64,000 nucleotides of DNA from Actinomycetota bacterium (GTDB lineage Bacteria; Actinomycetota; Actinomycetes; Nanopelagicales; Nanopelagicaceae). A program made the position numbers and the translations under genes. Where the stretch lies: positions 61,844 through 125,843 of the forward strand of contig WLJX01000001.1 of NCBI GenBank assembly GCA_009701575.1, written 5' to 3'. This document shows, piece by piece, positions 42,302-52,191 of this stretch. Numbering within the stretch: position 1 is the first letter of the stretch; every line of letters starts with the position of its first letter. The notes under the pieces were generated by a model. That model did not search any database. It saw only the letters and a list, made by a program, of their open reading frames with translations, and had not been told where the DNA came from.

Positions 42302-42898
42302 ATGGGTCCGCGGATACAAGAAGCGACTATTGCTGAACAACGCAAGATGCGTCAGCGCCAATTAATGGATGCCGCTCTTAGTCTTGCGATCGATGGTGGG
42401 ATTGATTCAGTAACTGTTTCTGCGGTTGCCAAGAAGGCTGGGTTATCAAGATCTTCTATCTATGAATATTTCTTGTCATCTGCGGATTTAATTGCAGACT
42501 TGATTATGGAAGAGATGGCTTACTACAACCATCTCCTTCTAAAGGCTGTTACTGATGTTGAAGACCCATACACATATATCGAATTATGGATTGCCGAAAC
42601 TTTGCAATATGTCGTCGATGGCCGACATTTATTGGTTAAAAGTTTGAATTCAGCTTCGACCCCGAATTTTCGTAAATCCGATATCGCCCAGGGTCATAAG
42701 CAACTTATGGCAACTATTACTAAGCCATTGCGCAGTATCGGCTTGGATGATTTAGCTCTCGGCCTTACATATCTGCAGAACACAATTGATGCAGCTTCGG
42801 TAAGAATTGAATCTGGTAATGACGCACAACTCGAAATCCTTTATGCACAAAAATACGCACTTGCCGGACTGAAGGCACTCGTTAAACTGTCAAAATAA
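42302..42898 (+). CDS. TetR-family transcriptional regulator
   Basis: RQRQLMDAALSLAIDGGIDSVTVSAVAKKAGLSRSSIYEYFLSSADLIADLIMEE; GGAGG 5' of ATG 42302. Confidence 0.9.
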   Translation: MGPRIQEATIAEQRKMRQRQLMDAALSLAIDGGIDSVTVSAVAKKAGLSRSSIYEYFLSSADLIADLIMEEMAYYNHLLLKAVTDVEDPYTYIELWIAETLQYVVDGRHLLVKSLNSASTPNFRKSDIAQGHKQLMATITKPLRSIGLDDLALGLTYLQNTIDAASVRIESGNDAQLEILYAQKYALAGLKALVKLSK

Positions 42899-42906
42899 AT
42901 TAGAAA

Positions 42907-43767
42907 TTATTTGAGCATTTCGATTGCTTGGGCGATAATTTCAGTTCTATAACTTTCACCAAGTGAGATGTGTCCGTGACCTGGAAGAAAATTCAATTTT
43001 GCAGTCGTAATATGTTTCGCAAGCCATTCACTATGCGCTCTGGGAACCATAAAGTCGTCATCGCCCTGCCAGACATATACCGGCTTAGAAATTTCTGAGA
43101 GCTTAAATCCAAACGGTTTCACAAATGCCAAATCGTCATCTAGCCAGCCAAAATAACTTACGGATAGAGCTCTGCGGTAAGAAGCGGCATCAAGGTCTGC
43201 AACTTGCGGAGTAAGCGCTTTTTTATCTGCGTCGCCAATTAGCCCACCAAAAGATTCGATTAAGTCGGAACCTTGTACGTTCTTAAATGCACCAGCATTA
43301 ATTTTCATCCAGCTTTCAATGCTCTCTTCACCTTGTAAGGCGGCGCCAAACTCTTCATGATTCTCTGGTCCCATTCCATTTAAGAAATCAAGATCTGGAT
43401 TCCCCCACTCACCAACTCCGGCAAGAGTGATTGCTCCCTTACAACGAGAATCTCTTGTCATATTTATTGCATGTGGTCCGCCACCAGACCAACCGATAGA
43501 CACAAAACTTTCGATTCCCAGGTGATCTAAAAGTTCACGTTGATCGTCGATATCACTTGCAACGCTTCGGCTTCTTCGGCGATCACTTAACCCATAACCT
43601 GGGCGACTTGCGGCAATTGCCGCTACCTCCGAAATATCGCCAAACCATTTCAACCAACCAGTGCACTCTCCTGGGGTGCCATGATGAAAGAGAATTGCAC
43701 TCTTGCTTGTCGAGTCATTAAAGACAAAGTCAAGGCTTCTGTCATCGCGTAGCTTCAATAAACTCAT
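42907..43767 (-). CDS. Alpha/beta hydrolase
   Basis: LFHHGTPGE; SIGWSGGGPHAINM nucleophile elbow; VWQGDDDFMVPRAHSEWLA; LPGHGHIS. Confidence 0.9.
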   Translation of the reverse strand: MSLLKLRDDRSLDFVFNDSTSKSAILFHHGTPGECTGWLKWFGDISEVAAIAASRPGYGLSDRRRSRSVASDIDDQRELLDHLGIESFVSIGWSGGGPHAINMTRDSRCKGAITLAGVGEWGNPDLDFLNGMGPENHEEFGAALQGEESIESWMKINAGAFKNVQGSDLIESFGGLIGDADKKALTPQVADLDAASYRRALSVSYFGWLDDDLAFVKPFGFKLSEISKPVYVWQGDDDFMVPRAHSEWLAKHITTAKLNFLPGHGHISLGESYRTEIIAQAIEMLK

Positions 43768-43773
43768 TTGAAT

Positions 43774-44226
43774 TTAATCTCCTTTAACCAGCGGGATTCG
43801 ATACTGGACTTTCCCTGATTCCAATTCATACGAATCATAAAGTTTTCGGGCTGTTTCATTTGTTGAATCTGTATTCCAGTACAACCTAGAGGAACCCGCG
43901 CGTTCTGCGATTTCTCGTACCGCGTCAATCAGTGAACGCCCAACTCCCCCACCTCGTAGCGTAGGCTCAACATATAAATCTTCAAGGTAGCAATAACTCT
44001 TTGCCGCCCAAGTTGAGTTCTGAAACGAATAATGAGTAATTCCTTTTATTGCTCCGTCAACTTCCGCAACTAAACAGAATAGATTGAAATCTGGATCCAA
44101 TAACCGTTGCCAAGTTAATTCACTCTGCTCATCACTTAACTCAGTTTTGTAGAACTTGAGATATCCCTGCCACAGCGGATCCCATGCGGGTTTATCACTG
44201 GCTGCTAGAGGTCGAATAGATTTCAT
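43774..44226 (-). CDS. GNAT family N-acetyltransferase
   Basis: YLEDLYVEPTLRGGGVGRSLIDAVREIAERAGSSRLYWNTDSTNETARKLYDS; start set at MKSIRPL. Confidence 0.9.
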   Translation of the reverse strand: MKSIRPLAASDKPAWDPLWQGYLKFYKTELSDEQSELTWQRLLDPDFNLFCLVAEVDGAIKGITHYSFQNSTWAAKSYCYLEDLYVEPTLRGGGVGRSLIDAVREIAERAGSSRLYWNTDSTNETARKLYDSYELESGKVQYRIPLVKGD

Positions 44227-44274
44227 GGCTAGATAGTAGAAGGTCGGAATCACTTCCCCAAGTATCATTCTCGA

Positions 44275-44880
44275 ATGTTCGCTTTCATTCCTGGACTTCT
44301 AGCCGGCCTCTCATTAATAATCGCAATTGGTGCCCAGAACGCATTTGTAATCCGCCAAGGTCTAACCAAGAAGTATGTTTTTCTAACCGTTGCTATCTGT
44401 TCGGTCTCGGATGCCTTGTTAATTGCTCTAGGTGCAAGCGGACTTGGCGCTTTAATCAAATCAAATACTCCTGTACTAGAAATAGTCAGATGGTTTGGTG
44501 TTAGCTACCTAATTTGGTTTGGAATAAAGAGCGTTCGCTCTGCTCTTAAAATTCAGGTCTTAACCGCTGCTGGCGAAGCTTCCGGAAGTCGCAAGAACGT
44601 AATCACCACAGTCCTTGCTTTAACTTTTTTAAACCCACATGTTTACTTAGATACCGTTATTTTGCTCGGAAGTATTTCAAATCAATTCGGCGACAATAAA
44701 TGGTCTTTCGCTGCCGGCGCCGCACTGGGAAGTATTCTCTGGTTTACAGCGATTGGCTATGGCGCAAAGTCAGCATCTCGCTTCATGTCAAAGCCAATTT
44801 TCTGGAAGATACTTGATTCGCTAATTGCAGTAATTATGTTCTCAATCGCTGCGTTCTTAGCGCTTTACAATTTCAACTAG
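44275..44880 (+). CDS. LysE/ArgO-family amino acid exporter
   Basis: GLLAGLSLIIAIGAQNAFVIRQGLTKKYVFLTVAICSVSDALLIALGASGLG; multi-TM. Confidence 0.92.
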   Translation: MFAFIPGLLAGLSLIIAIGAQNAFVIRQGLTKKYVFLTVAICSVSDALLIALGASGLGALIKSNTPVLEIVRWFGVSYLIWFGIKSVRSALKIQVLTAAGEASGSRKNVITTVLALTFLNPHVYLDTVILLGSISNQFGDNKWSFAAGAALGSILWFTAIGYGAKSASRFMSKPIFWKILDSLIAVIMFSIAAFLALYNFN

Positions 44881-45428
44881 AGCTTTATTCGCCAATACAT
44901 AATCTCACCTTTGCCATGCTGTGGCGGAAGTGGGACCTGCTTCAGAAATTCTCCACCGTTTTTCTTGATAACACCTTGGGATGAAATATTTTCTGGATCA
45001 GTTGTAAGGTCTACAAAAGGAAGTCCGACTTTTCTTGCCTCATCAAGCATTAGATTCAAAGCTTTTGATGCATATCCTTTACGACGCTTATGCGGAAGTA
45101 TCCAATATCCAATGTGCCCTAAACAAGTTGGTGGCAAGTTAGTTGTCCCGGGGCTCCAACGAAATCCAATTCGTCCGCAAATTTCACCATCCCACATGTG
45201 TCGAACGATGCTCGGAAGTCTCTTTACGAAAGTTCCATCTGGCATCTCTATATCCGCACCAAGACCCAGCGGGTCATCTTGTTCTCTAATAAATCGTTCC
45301 GGATCGCTGACAGCTTCTTCGTATAGCTTGTCTACGTCCATATGCAACATATCTGCATCAGCCATTACTAACTTAATTGCAGCAAGAAATTCCGGAAGAT
45401 GCTTCTCTTCTAGTCGAATTAACTCCAT
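44877..45428 (-). CDS. GNAT family N-acetyltransferase
   Basis: GHIGYWILPHKRRKGYASKALNLMLDEARKVGLPFVDLTTDPENISSQGVIKKNGGEFL. Confidence 0.9.
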   Translation of the reverse strand: MELIRLEEKHLPEFLAAIKLVMADADMLHMDVDKLYEEAVSDPERFIREQDDPLGLGADIEMPDGTFVKRLPSIVRHMWDGEICGRIGFRWSPGTTNLPPTCLGHIGYWILPHKRRKGYASKALNLMLDEARKVGLPFVDLTTDPENISSQGVIKKNGGEFLKQVPLPPQHGKGEIMYWRIKL

Positions 45429-45434
45429 AAAGAT

Positions 45435-46928
45435 TTAGTCGTTTTGCGGAAAGCCTAAGTTAATTCCGCCATGGCTTGGATCTAACCAGCGACTAGTAAC
45501 AACTTTGCCACGAGTGAAGAAGTGAACGCCTTCAGTACCGTGCGCATGACTGTCGCCGAACAGAGAATTCTTCCAACCACCGAATGAGAAGTAAGCCATT
45601 GGAACTGGGATCGGAACGTTAATTCCAACCATTCCAACTTCAACTTCATTTTGGAATCTACGTGCCGCGCCACCATCGTTAGTGAAAATTGCTGTTCCAT
45701 TTCCGTATGGATGGCTGTTTACAAGAGCTAAGGCTTCGTCATAAGTATTAACACGAAGCACACTTAGAACTGGTCCAAAAATCTCTTCCTTATAAATGCT
45801 CATTTCAGGAGTTACATTGTCGAAAAGTGTTGGTCCAAGGAAGAAGCCATCTCCGTCAAACTTCACATTACGGCCATCTTCAACAAGAGTGGCCCCAGCC
45901 TTCTCGCCAGCTTCAATATATGAAGCGACTTTATCGCGATGAACTTTTGTAACTAATGGACCCATGTCTGAACCTTGGGTTCCATCGCCGGTTTTAATAT
46001 TCGCCATGCGAGATTTAATTCGTGCAACTAGCGCACTTGCAATTGGTTCGACAGCAACAATTGCTGAGATTGCCATGCAACGTTCTCCTGCTGAACCAAA
46101 ACCAGCATTAATCGCAGCATCTGCGGCAAGTTCAAGATCTGAATCTGGAAGTACGACCATATGGTTCTTTGCGCCACCAAGTGCCTGTACCCGTTTTCCC
46201 GCTTTAGTTCCAGTTTCATAAACATATCTAGCGATTGGTGTTGAACCGACGAAGGAAACTGATTTAACTCCTGGATGATTTAGTAAAGCATCAACAGCTT
46301 CTTTATCGCCGTGAACAATATTGAATACACCATCTGGTAATCCAGCTTGCTTCCATAGTTCGGCAAGCAACATTGCAGCACTCGGATCTTTTTCAGATGG
46401 TTTCAAAACAACGGTATTTCCGCAAGCGATTGCGATTGGGAAGAACCACATCGGAACCATTGCAGGAAAATTGAAGGGAGAAATAATTGCTACAGGTCCA
46501 AGTGGCTGGCGAATTGAATAAACATCTACGCCAGTTGAAACTTCCTCAGAAAAACCACCTTTGAGTAAATGCGGAATTCCACAGGCGAATTCAACAACTT
46601 CGAGTCCGCGCGTTACTTCACCAGCGGCATCACTTAAAACTTTTCCATGTTCTGCGGTAATTAACGCAGCAATTTTCTCTTTGTTCTGAAGAACCAATTC
46701 ACGGAATGCAAATAAAACTTGGGTGCGCTTTGTTAGCGAACTATGTCGCCATTCGGCGAAGGCTTCAGTTGCTACGTTGACAGCTCGATCTACTGTGGCC
46801 GTGCTAGCTAGCGCAACGTTGCCCGATACTTTTCCAGTCGCCGGGTTGAAAACCTCGCTAGTGCGTTCTGGTTTTTGGGTATCAAGGGCGCCGTTTATCC
46901 AATGTGAAATAGGAGTTATCTGATTCAT
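45435..46928 (-). CDS. mmsA: CoA-acylating (methyl)malonate-semialdehyde dehydrogenase
   Basis: MNQITPISHWINGALD; NFPAMVPMWFFPIAIACGNTVVLKPSEKDPSA; NAGFGSAGERCMAIS; HGTEGVHFFTRGKVVTSRW. Confidence 0.93.
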   Translation of the reverse strand: MNQITPISHWINGALDTQKPERTSEVFNPATGKVSGNVALASTATVDRAVNVATEAFAEWRHSSLTKRTQVLFAFRELVLQNKEKIAALITAEHGKVLSDAAGEVTRGLEVVEFACGIPHLLKGGFSEEVSTGVDVYSIRQPLGPVAIISPFNFPAMVPMWFFPIAIACGNTVVLKPSEKDPSAAMLLAELWKQAGLPDGVFNIVHGDKEAVDALLNHPGVKSVSFVGSTPIARYVYETGTKAGKRVQALGGAKNHMVVLPDSDLELAADAAINAGFGSAGERCMAISAIVAVEPIASALVARIKSRMANIKTGDGTQGSDMGPLVTKVHRDKVASYIEAGEKAGATLVEDGRNVKFDGDGFFLGPTLFDNVTPEMSIYKEEIFGPVLSVLRVNTYDEALALVNSHPYGNGTAIFTNDGGAARRFQNEVEVGMVGINVPIPVPMAYFSFGGWKNSLFGDSHAHGTEGVHFFTRGKVVTSRWLDPSHGGINLGFPQND

Positions 46929-47017
46929 AGTCGCAATGTACGCCAGTCGAATATGATGGCGCCAATTAGTTGCGACACCATGGGTGTCCAAAACGTCCAA
47001 CCGCAAGGGGCTTAGGC

Positions 47018-48361
47018 ATGAGTGCAGAGAAGAAGACCAACGCGCAAGTTAGCGCCGCTGACCACCAATTCGTATTCCACTCATGGTCTGCGCAAGGAGC
47101 CATCTCCCCTATCCCGGTTGCCAAGAGTTCAGGTTCTAGATTTTGGGACCACGATGGAAAAGAATTTCTAGACTTCTCATCACAGTTAGTTTTTACAAAT
47201 ATTGGTCACCAACATCCAAAGGTCGTAGCCGCTATCCAGGAACAAGCTGGAACATTGACCGCTCTTGCGCCACAACATGCAAGTGATGTTAGAAATGAAG
47301 CCGCTGAAAGAATTGTTGGTGTTGCGGGTTCAAAGTTTGCGAAGGTTTTCTTTACTAATGGTGGCGCTGATGCGATAGAAAATGCGATCCGTATGGCGCG
47401 AATACATACAAGAAAGCATAAAGTTCTGTCGACCTACCGTTCATATCACGGCAATACTGGTTCAGCAATAAATGCAACAGGCGATCCACGCAGATTCCCA
47501 AATGAGTTTGCCTTTGGCCACGTACATTTCTGGGGTCCATATCTTTATCGCACACCATTTTGGGCGACAACCGAAGTCGAAGAATGTGCTCGTGCGCTCG
47601 AGCATTTAGAGCAGACAATTATCTTTGAAGGTCCAAATACGATTGCCGCAATTTTGCTTGAAACCGTTCCAGGTACTGCGGGCGTATTAATACCACCAGC
47701 TGGATATCTTGAGGGTATCCGTGCGCTGTGCGACAAGTACAAGATTATGTGGATTGCAGATGAAGTAATGGCTGGTTTCGGCCGAACCGGAAAATGGTTT
47801 GCATTTCAAAGCACAAATGTAGTTCCAGATTTAATTACCTTTGCAAAGGGAGTGACATCTGGTTACGTACCACTTGGCGGCGTTGTTATTAGCGAAGAGA
47901 TCTCAAAAACTTTCGATGAAACCGTATTCCCTGGTGGACTTACCTACATGGGCCATCCACTCGCAGCCGCTGCCGCTGTTGCCACAATTGATGTTATGAA
48001 GGAAGAGAAGATGTTAGAGAACGCGGCATCAATTGGCGAAAAGATATTCGCTCCAGGTCTCGCGGAATTGGCTAAGAAACATAATGTAATTGGTGATATT
48101 CGGGGCGCCGGTGTTTTCTGGGGAATTGATTTAGTAAGCGATCGCAAAACACATGCCCCACTTGCACCTTATGGTGGTTCAAGTCCAGCGATGAACGAGC
48201 TAGTTGCGGCTTGTAAAGCAAACGGCATGATGCCATTCACGAACTTCAATCGAATTCATCTCTGCCCACCTTGCAATATCTCGGAAGCAGATGCCAAGTT
48301 GGGACTTGAAATTCTTGATAAATCATTGGGTGAGATTGCAAAGTATTACACCGGTGAGTAA
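47018..48361 (+). CDS. Class III (omega-amino acid type) PLP aminotransferase
   Basis: DHDGKEFLDFSSQLVFTNIGHQHPKVVAAI; IADEVMAGFGRTGKWFAF; TFAKGVTSGYVPLGGVVIS. Confidence 0.92.
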   Translation: MSAEKKTNAQVSAADHQFVFHSWSAQGAISPIPVAKSSGSRFWDHDGKEFLDFSSQLVFTNIGHQHPKVVAAIQEQAGTLTALAPQHASDVRNEAAERIVGVAGSKFAKVFFTNGGADAIENAIRMARIHTRKHKVLSTYRSYHGNTGSAINATGDPRRFPNEFAFGHVHFWGPYLYRTPFWATTEVEECARALEHLEQTIIFEGPNTIAAILLETVPGTAGVLIPPAGYLEGIRALCDKYKIMWIADEVMAGFGRTGKWFAFQSTNVVPDLITFAKGVTSGYVPLGGVVISEEISKTFDETVFPGGLTYMGHPLAAAAAVATIDVMKEEKMLENAASIGEKIFAPGLAELAKKHNVIGDIRGAGVFWGIDLVSDRKTHAPLAPYGGSSPAMNELVAACKANGMMPFTNFNRIHLCPPCNISEADAKLGLEILDKSLGEIAKYYTGE

Positions 48362-49214
48362 TTTGAAATGGGGAACGCCAGATATGGTCTCCCCACTCAC
48401 AAGAGTTCTTGTGCGCACGCCAACCACGGTTGGAAAATTTGTCGAAGAAGGATCTTGGCGCGAGCCAGATACTGTCGCACTAGTTGCGGAGCACCAATCT
48501 TTCGTTGAGCTTCTTCAATCACTAGGCGCAGTCGTAGATGTCGCCGAAAGCATCGATGGTCTTGTCGATTCGGTATATATGCATGATCCAATGATCATGA
48601 CACCGCATGGAGCGATCCTGCTTCGAATGGCCAAACCGATCCGTAGCGATGAGCCAAATCATTTTCGTAAAACGCTTGATGGGATAGGCGTTCCAATTCT
48701 TGGTGAGTTAACAGCGCCAGGATTTGCAGATGGCGGCGATAAAGTTTGGTTAGATGAGAAAACTCTTTTAATTGGTCACAGTTATCGCACCAATGAAGAA
48801 GGCATCGGACAGATTCGTGAATTGTTAGCGCCTTTTGGTGTTGAGGTTATCTCCTTTGATTTACCGCACTATGAGGGCCCTGGCGCAGTCCTACATTTAA
48901 TGAGCGTCCTATCTCCTATCTCCTACGATAAAGCGGTGGTTTATGAACCGCTTGCACCTGTGCGTTTATTGGAGTTCTTGAAATCACGAGGAATATCTTG
49001 GTTCACAGTGAGTGAAAAAGAGATGCTGACACAAGGTTCTAACATCTTGGCGATCGCACCAAACGTTGTTGTTTTGGCTGCGGGAAATCCAGAGATTGAA
49101 AGTAAATTGCGTAGCGCCGGAATTTCTGTGCACTTATTCAGTGGTGAAAATGTTGCAGTTAAAGGTGATGGCGGACCAACGTGCCTTACCGCTCCGTTAT
49201 CGCGGATCAAATAA
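48354..49214 (+). CDS. DDAH / arginine-deiminase-superfamily (pentein) hydrolase
   Basis: VYMHDPMIMT, FADGGDKVWL, GPGAVLHLMSVLS, VKGDGGPTCLTAPLSR (catalytic Cys); GTG start overlapping the aminotransferase stop by 8 nt. Confidence 0.8.
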   Translation: MSNLKWGTPDMVSPLTRVLVRTPTTVGKFVEEGSWREPDTVALVAEHQSFVELLQSLGAVVDVAESIDGLVDSVYMHDPMIMTPHGAILLRMAKPIRSDEPNHFRKTLDGIGVPILGELTAPGFADGGDKVWLDEKTLLIGHSYRTNEEGIGQIRELLAPFGVEVISFDLPHYEGPGAVLHLMSVLSPISYDKAVVYEPLAPVRLLEFLKSRGISWFTVSEKEMLTQGSNILAIAPNVVVLAAGNPEIESKLRSAGISVHLFSGENVAVKGDGGPTCLTAPLSRIK

Positions 49215-49288
49215 CTTCAATTGACTCCTTGAGTGCCACCCCTCGAAAAATTGAGGAGCGCTTCAATACTCACATTTAGACTCGCAAC

Positions 49289-50719
49289 ATGTCGGAGACT
49301 CAAATAGCCGCATTGCCAGATGTAATTCAAGGTGGCATGGGTATTGCAGTTTCAACTTGGCTACTTGCAAGAGAGGTTTCAAAAACAGGTGGACTTGGAG
49401 TCGTTTCTGCAACCGCCATCGATTCAGTTGTCGCACGCAGATTGCAAGATGGGGATCCAGCGGAAGATATTCGCCGAGCATTTGCTCATTTCCCAAACCC
49501 TGATATCGCTGAAGAAGTTCTGCACTTCTATTTTAAAGAGGGTGGTCGAACTACTGGAGCCCCATATTTAGATGTTCCAAAGTTGAGTTTGAAACCCTCG
49601 AAGCTTACAAATAATCTCTTAGTCATTAGCGCCTTCACCGAGGTTTGGTTAGCGAAGGAGAATAACTCTGGACTAATTGGTATTAATCTTTTGGAAAAAA
49701 TTCAATTGGCTACGCCAGCAACTCTTTATGGTGCGATGTTGGCAGGCGTCGATTACGTACTCATGGGTGCTGGAATACCAACAGAGATTCCAGAACTTCT
49801 TAGACAACTATCCGACAATAATGGAGTAAAAATTGCAGTTGATGTAAGCGAAGCAAAGAGCAAACATTTCTTGGCTTTTGATCCTAAACAAATTTCACAG
49901 AAAGTTCCTAAGTTAAATAGGCCCCAATTCCTAGCAATAATTTCATCTCACGCTCTCGCCGCCTATCTGGCGAAAGATGATAAGACTCGACCAGATGGCT
50001 TCATTGTCGAAGGCGCAACTGCAGGTGGGCATAACGCTCCCCCTCGAAGTAAGGATGCGATAGGTGAAGATGGGCAGAGCAAATTTACTGCCCTCGATGA
50101 AGCAGATCTAACGAAAGTTGCTAAAACCCAATTACCTTTCTGGTTGGCCGGTGGATATGGCACTCCAGAAAACCTTGCAAACGCGAAGGCCCTTGGCGCA
50201 ATTGGAATTCAAGTTGGTTCACTATTCGCACTTGCTAACGAATCCGGATTCACCAGGGAAATAAAAGATGAGTTACTTGACCAACTCTCAACTGACACTC
50301 TTAATGTGAAGACTGATCCCTTCGCATCACCAACTGGCTTTCCATTTAAAGTTGTTGAAATTGAGGGAACTCTCTCGGGCGCATCTGCATTCGATGAACG
50401 AGCACGTAATTGTGATCTCGGCTATCTACGTGTTCCATTCGAACGTCCACAAGGTGGTATTGGCTACCGATGTCCGGCAGAGCCGTTAAAAACATTCGAA
50501 TTCAAAGGTGGAACGTCTCAACACAATTCAAGGTCTAAATGTTTATGCAATGCCTTAATGGCTGATATCGGGCTTGGTCAATTGCGGGTTGATGGCAAGG
50601 TGGAATTGCCACTGGTTACATTTGGATCAGATCTTGCAGGAGCTAAAGAGCTATCGAAAATTCATCCAGATGGCTGGAGCGCAATCCAAGTTATGGACTT
50701 TTTACATAAAACAAATTAA
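49289..50719 (+). CDS. Nitronate monooxygenase / 2-nitropropane dioxygenase-like FMN protein
   Basis: VIQGGMGIAVSTWLLAREVSKTGGLGVVSATAID; FIVEGATAGGHNAPPR; WLAGGYGTPENLANAKALGAIGIQVGSLFAL. Confidence 0.85.
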   Translation: MSETQIAALPDVIQGGMGIAVSTWLLAREVSKTGGLGVVSATAIDSVVARRLQDGDPAEDIRRAFAHFPNPDIAEEVLHFYFKEGGRTTGAPYLDVPKLSLKPSKLTNNLLVISAFTEVWLAKENNSGLIGINLLEKIQLATPATLYGAMLAGVDYVLMGAGIPTEIPELLRQLSDNNGVKIAVDVSEAKSKHFLAFDPKQISQKVPKLNRPQFLAIISSHALAAYLAKDDKTRPDGFIVEGATAGGHNAPPRSKDAIGEDGQSKFTALDEADLTKVAKTQLPFWLAGGYGTPENLANAKALGAIGIQVGSLFALANESGFTREIKDELLDQLSTDTLNVKTDPFASPTGFPFKVVEIEGTLSGASAFDERARNCDLGYLRVPFERPQGGIGYRCPAEPLKTFEFKGGTSQHNSRSKCLCNALMADIGLGQLRVDGKVELPLVTFGSDLAGAKELSKIHPDGWSAIQVMDFLHKTN

Positions 50720-50748
50720 ATATCGCGCAGATATGACAAACTGCCGCC

Positions 50749-51363
50749 ATGGCCCAACTTATTTATTACTGCGGAACGATGGATAGCGGAAAATCGACTC
50801 TTGCACTTCAGACCGCTCATAACTACGAAAGTCGTGGCCGTCATGGTCTCGTTTTCACTAACCAGGATCGAGCGGGAGCTGGAATAATTTCTTCAAGGTT
50901 AGGTTTACAAAGTCCAGCAATCGAAGTTGGCAGTGGAATGGATATCTTTGCCTTCGTTGAGAACCACCAGAAAACAAATGGAAAATTGGATTATCTAATC
51001 TTCGACGAAGCTCAGTTTTACGAGAGTGAACAGATAGATCAACTCGCACGGATTGTGGATATTTTGGAAGTTGATGTATTCGCATTTGGAATTCTTAGTG
51101 ATTTTAGAACTTCACTCTTTCCAGGCTCTATGCGCTTAATTGAATTGGCGGATCGAGTAAATCCACTACAAGTTGAAGCCTTGTGTTGGTGTGGAGTTAG
51201 GGCAACACATAATGCCCGAATTGTCGGTGGTCGCATGACACGTGAAGGCGACCAACTACTTCCAGGAGATACTGCGCCTGATGCAACTGTTTTATATGAG
51301 GTGCTCTGCCGTAAACACCATATGGCCAATATGAGCTCTAAAGATCACGACAAGAACGGGTAA
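50749..51363 (+). CDS. tdk: Thymidine kinase
   Basis: YYCGTMDSGKSTLALQTAHNYESRG; LIFDEAQFYE; FGILSDFRTSLFPGSMRLIELAD; CWC...CRKH zinc-binding candidates. Confidence 0.94.
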   Translation: MAQLIYYCGTMDSGKSTLALQTAHNYESRGRHGLVFTNQDRAGAGIISSRLGLQSPAIEVGSGMDIFAFVENHQKTNGKLDYLIFDEAQFYESEQIDQLARIVDILEVDVFAFGILSDFRTSLFPGSMRLIELADRVNPLQVEALCWCGVRATHNARIVGGRMTREGDQLLPGDTAPDATVLYEVLCRKHHMANMSSKDHDKNG

Positions 51364-51372
51364 GTTAAAGCC

Positions 51373-52191
51373 ATGAGTGATTTATATTCAGATCCAATCG
51401 CCACTGCTGTTCTAGCCGCTGCGCGGATATCAGAGCTAACTGGAAAACCAAAACATGATGTTGCACTTGTCATGGGATCTGGTTGGACGCCTGCAACCGA
51501 TGCACTTGGTAAACCAACTCACGAATTTGCTGTAACCGAAGTTCCCGGATTTCCTGCGCCCACAGTGGTCGGCCATGGTGGACTTATCCGTTCCTATGAA
51601 ATTGACGGAGCGAATGGAAAATTACAAGCTCTCGTATTTCTGGGGCGCACTCATTTGTATGAGGGCAAAGGCCTCGAACCAGTTGTTCATGGGGTTCGAA
51701 CTGCGGTTAAAGCCGGTTGCAAAGTAGTTGTTCTTACAAATGCCTGTGGGGGAATTAATCGAGATTACAAAGTTGGGCAACCTGTTTTGATTCGAGATCA
51801 CATTTCAATGACTGCAACTAGCCCATTGATTGGCGCAGATTTTGTTGACCTAACAGATTTATATAGCAAGCGAGTTCGCGAACTTGTAAAACGTGAAGAC
51901 CCATCACTTGCTGAAGGTGTTTATGTGCATTGGCGCGGGCCAGCTTATGAGACTCCGGCCGAGATAAATATGTTACGAATAATGGGCGCAGATTTAGTTG
52001 GTATGTCTACCGTCCCAGAAGCAATTGCCGCGCACGCACTAGGTGCTGAGATCTTAGGAATCTCACTAGTCACAAATGCTGCTGCCGGAGTTACAGGTGA
52101 AAAACTTAGCCATACTGAAGTTATGGAAGCTGGAAAAGCTGCCGCGGGACGCATGGGTGAATTGCTTGCGAAAGTTTTAAAACAACTGTGA
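51373..52191 (+). CDS. Purine nucleoside phosphorylase (trimeric type)
   Basis: VALVMGSGWTPATDAL; VFLGRTHLYEGKG; VVLTNACGGINRDYKVGQPVLIRDHISMTATSPLIG; GADLVGMSTVPEAIAAHALGAEILGISLVTNAAAG. Confidence 0.96.
   Translation: MSDLYSDPIATAVLAAARISELTGKPKHDVALVMGSGWTPATDALGKPTHEFAVTEVPGFPAPTVVGHGGLIRSYEIDGANGKLQALVFLGRTHLYEGKGLEPVVHGVRTAVKAGCKVVVLTNACGGINRDYKVGQPVLIRDHISMTATSPLIGADFVDLTDLYSKRVRELVKREDPSLAEGVYVHWRGPAYETPAEINMLRIMGADLVGMSTVPEAIAAHALGAEILGISLVTNAAAGVTGEKLSHTEVMEAGKAAAGRMGELLAKVLKQL

Noticed and set aside
49215-49288. Hairpin-like CCCTCgaaaaattGAGG upstream of the NPD-like gene
   Set aside because: Stem of only about 4-5 bp without a T-tract; not convincing as terminator or riboswitch
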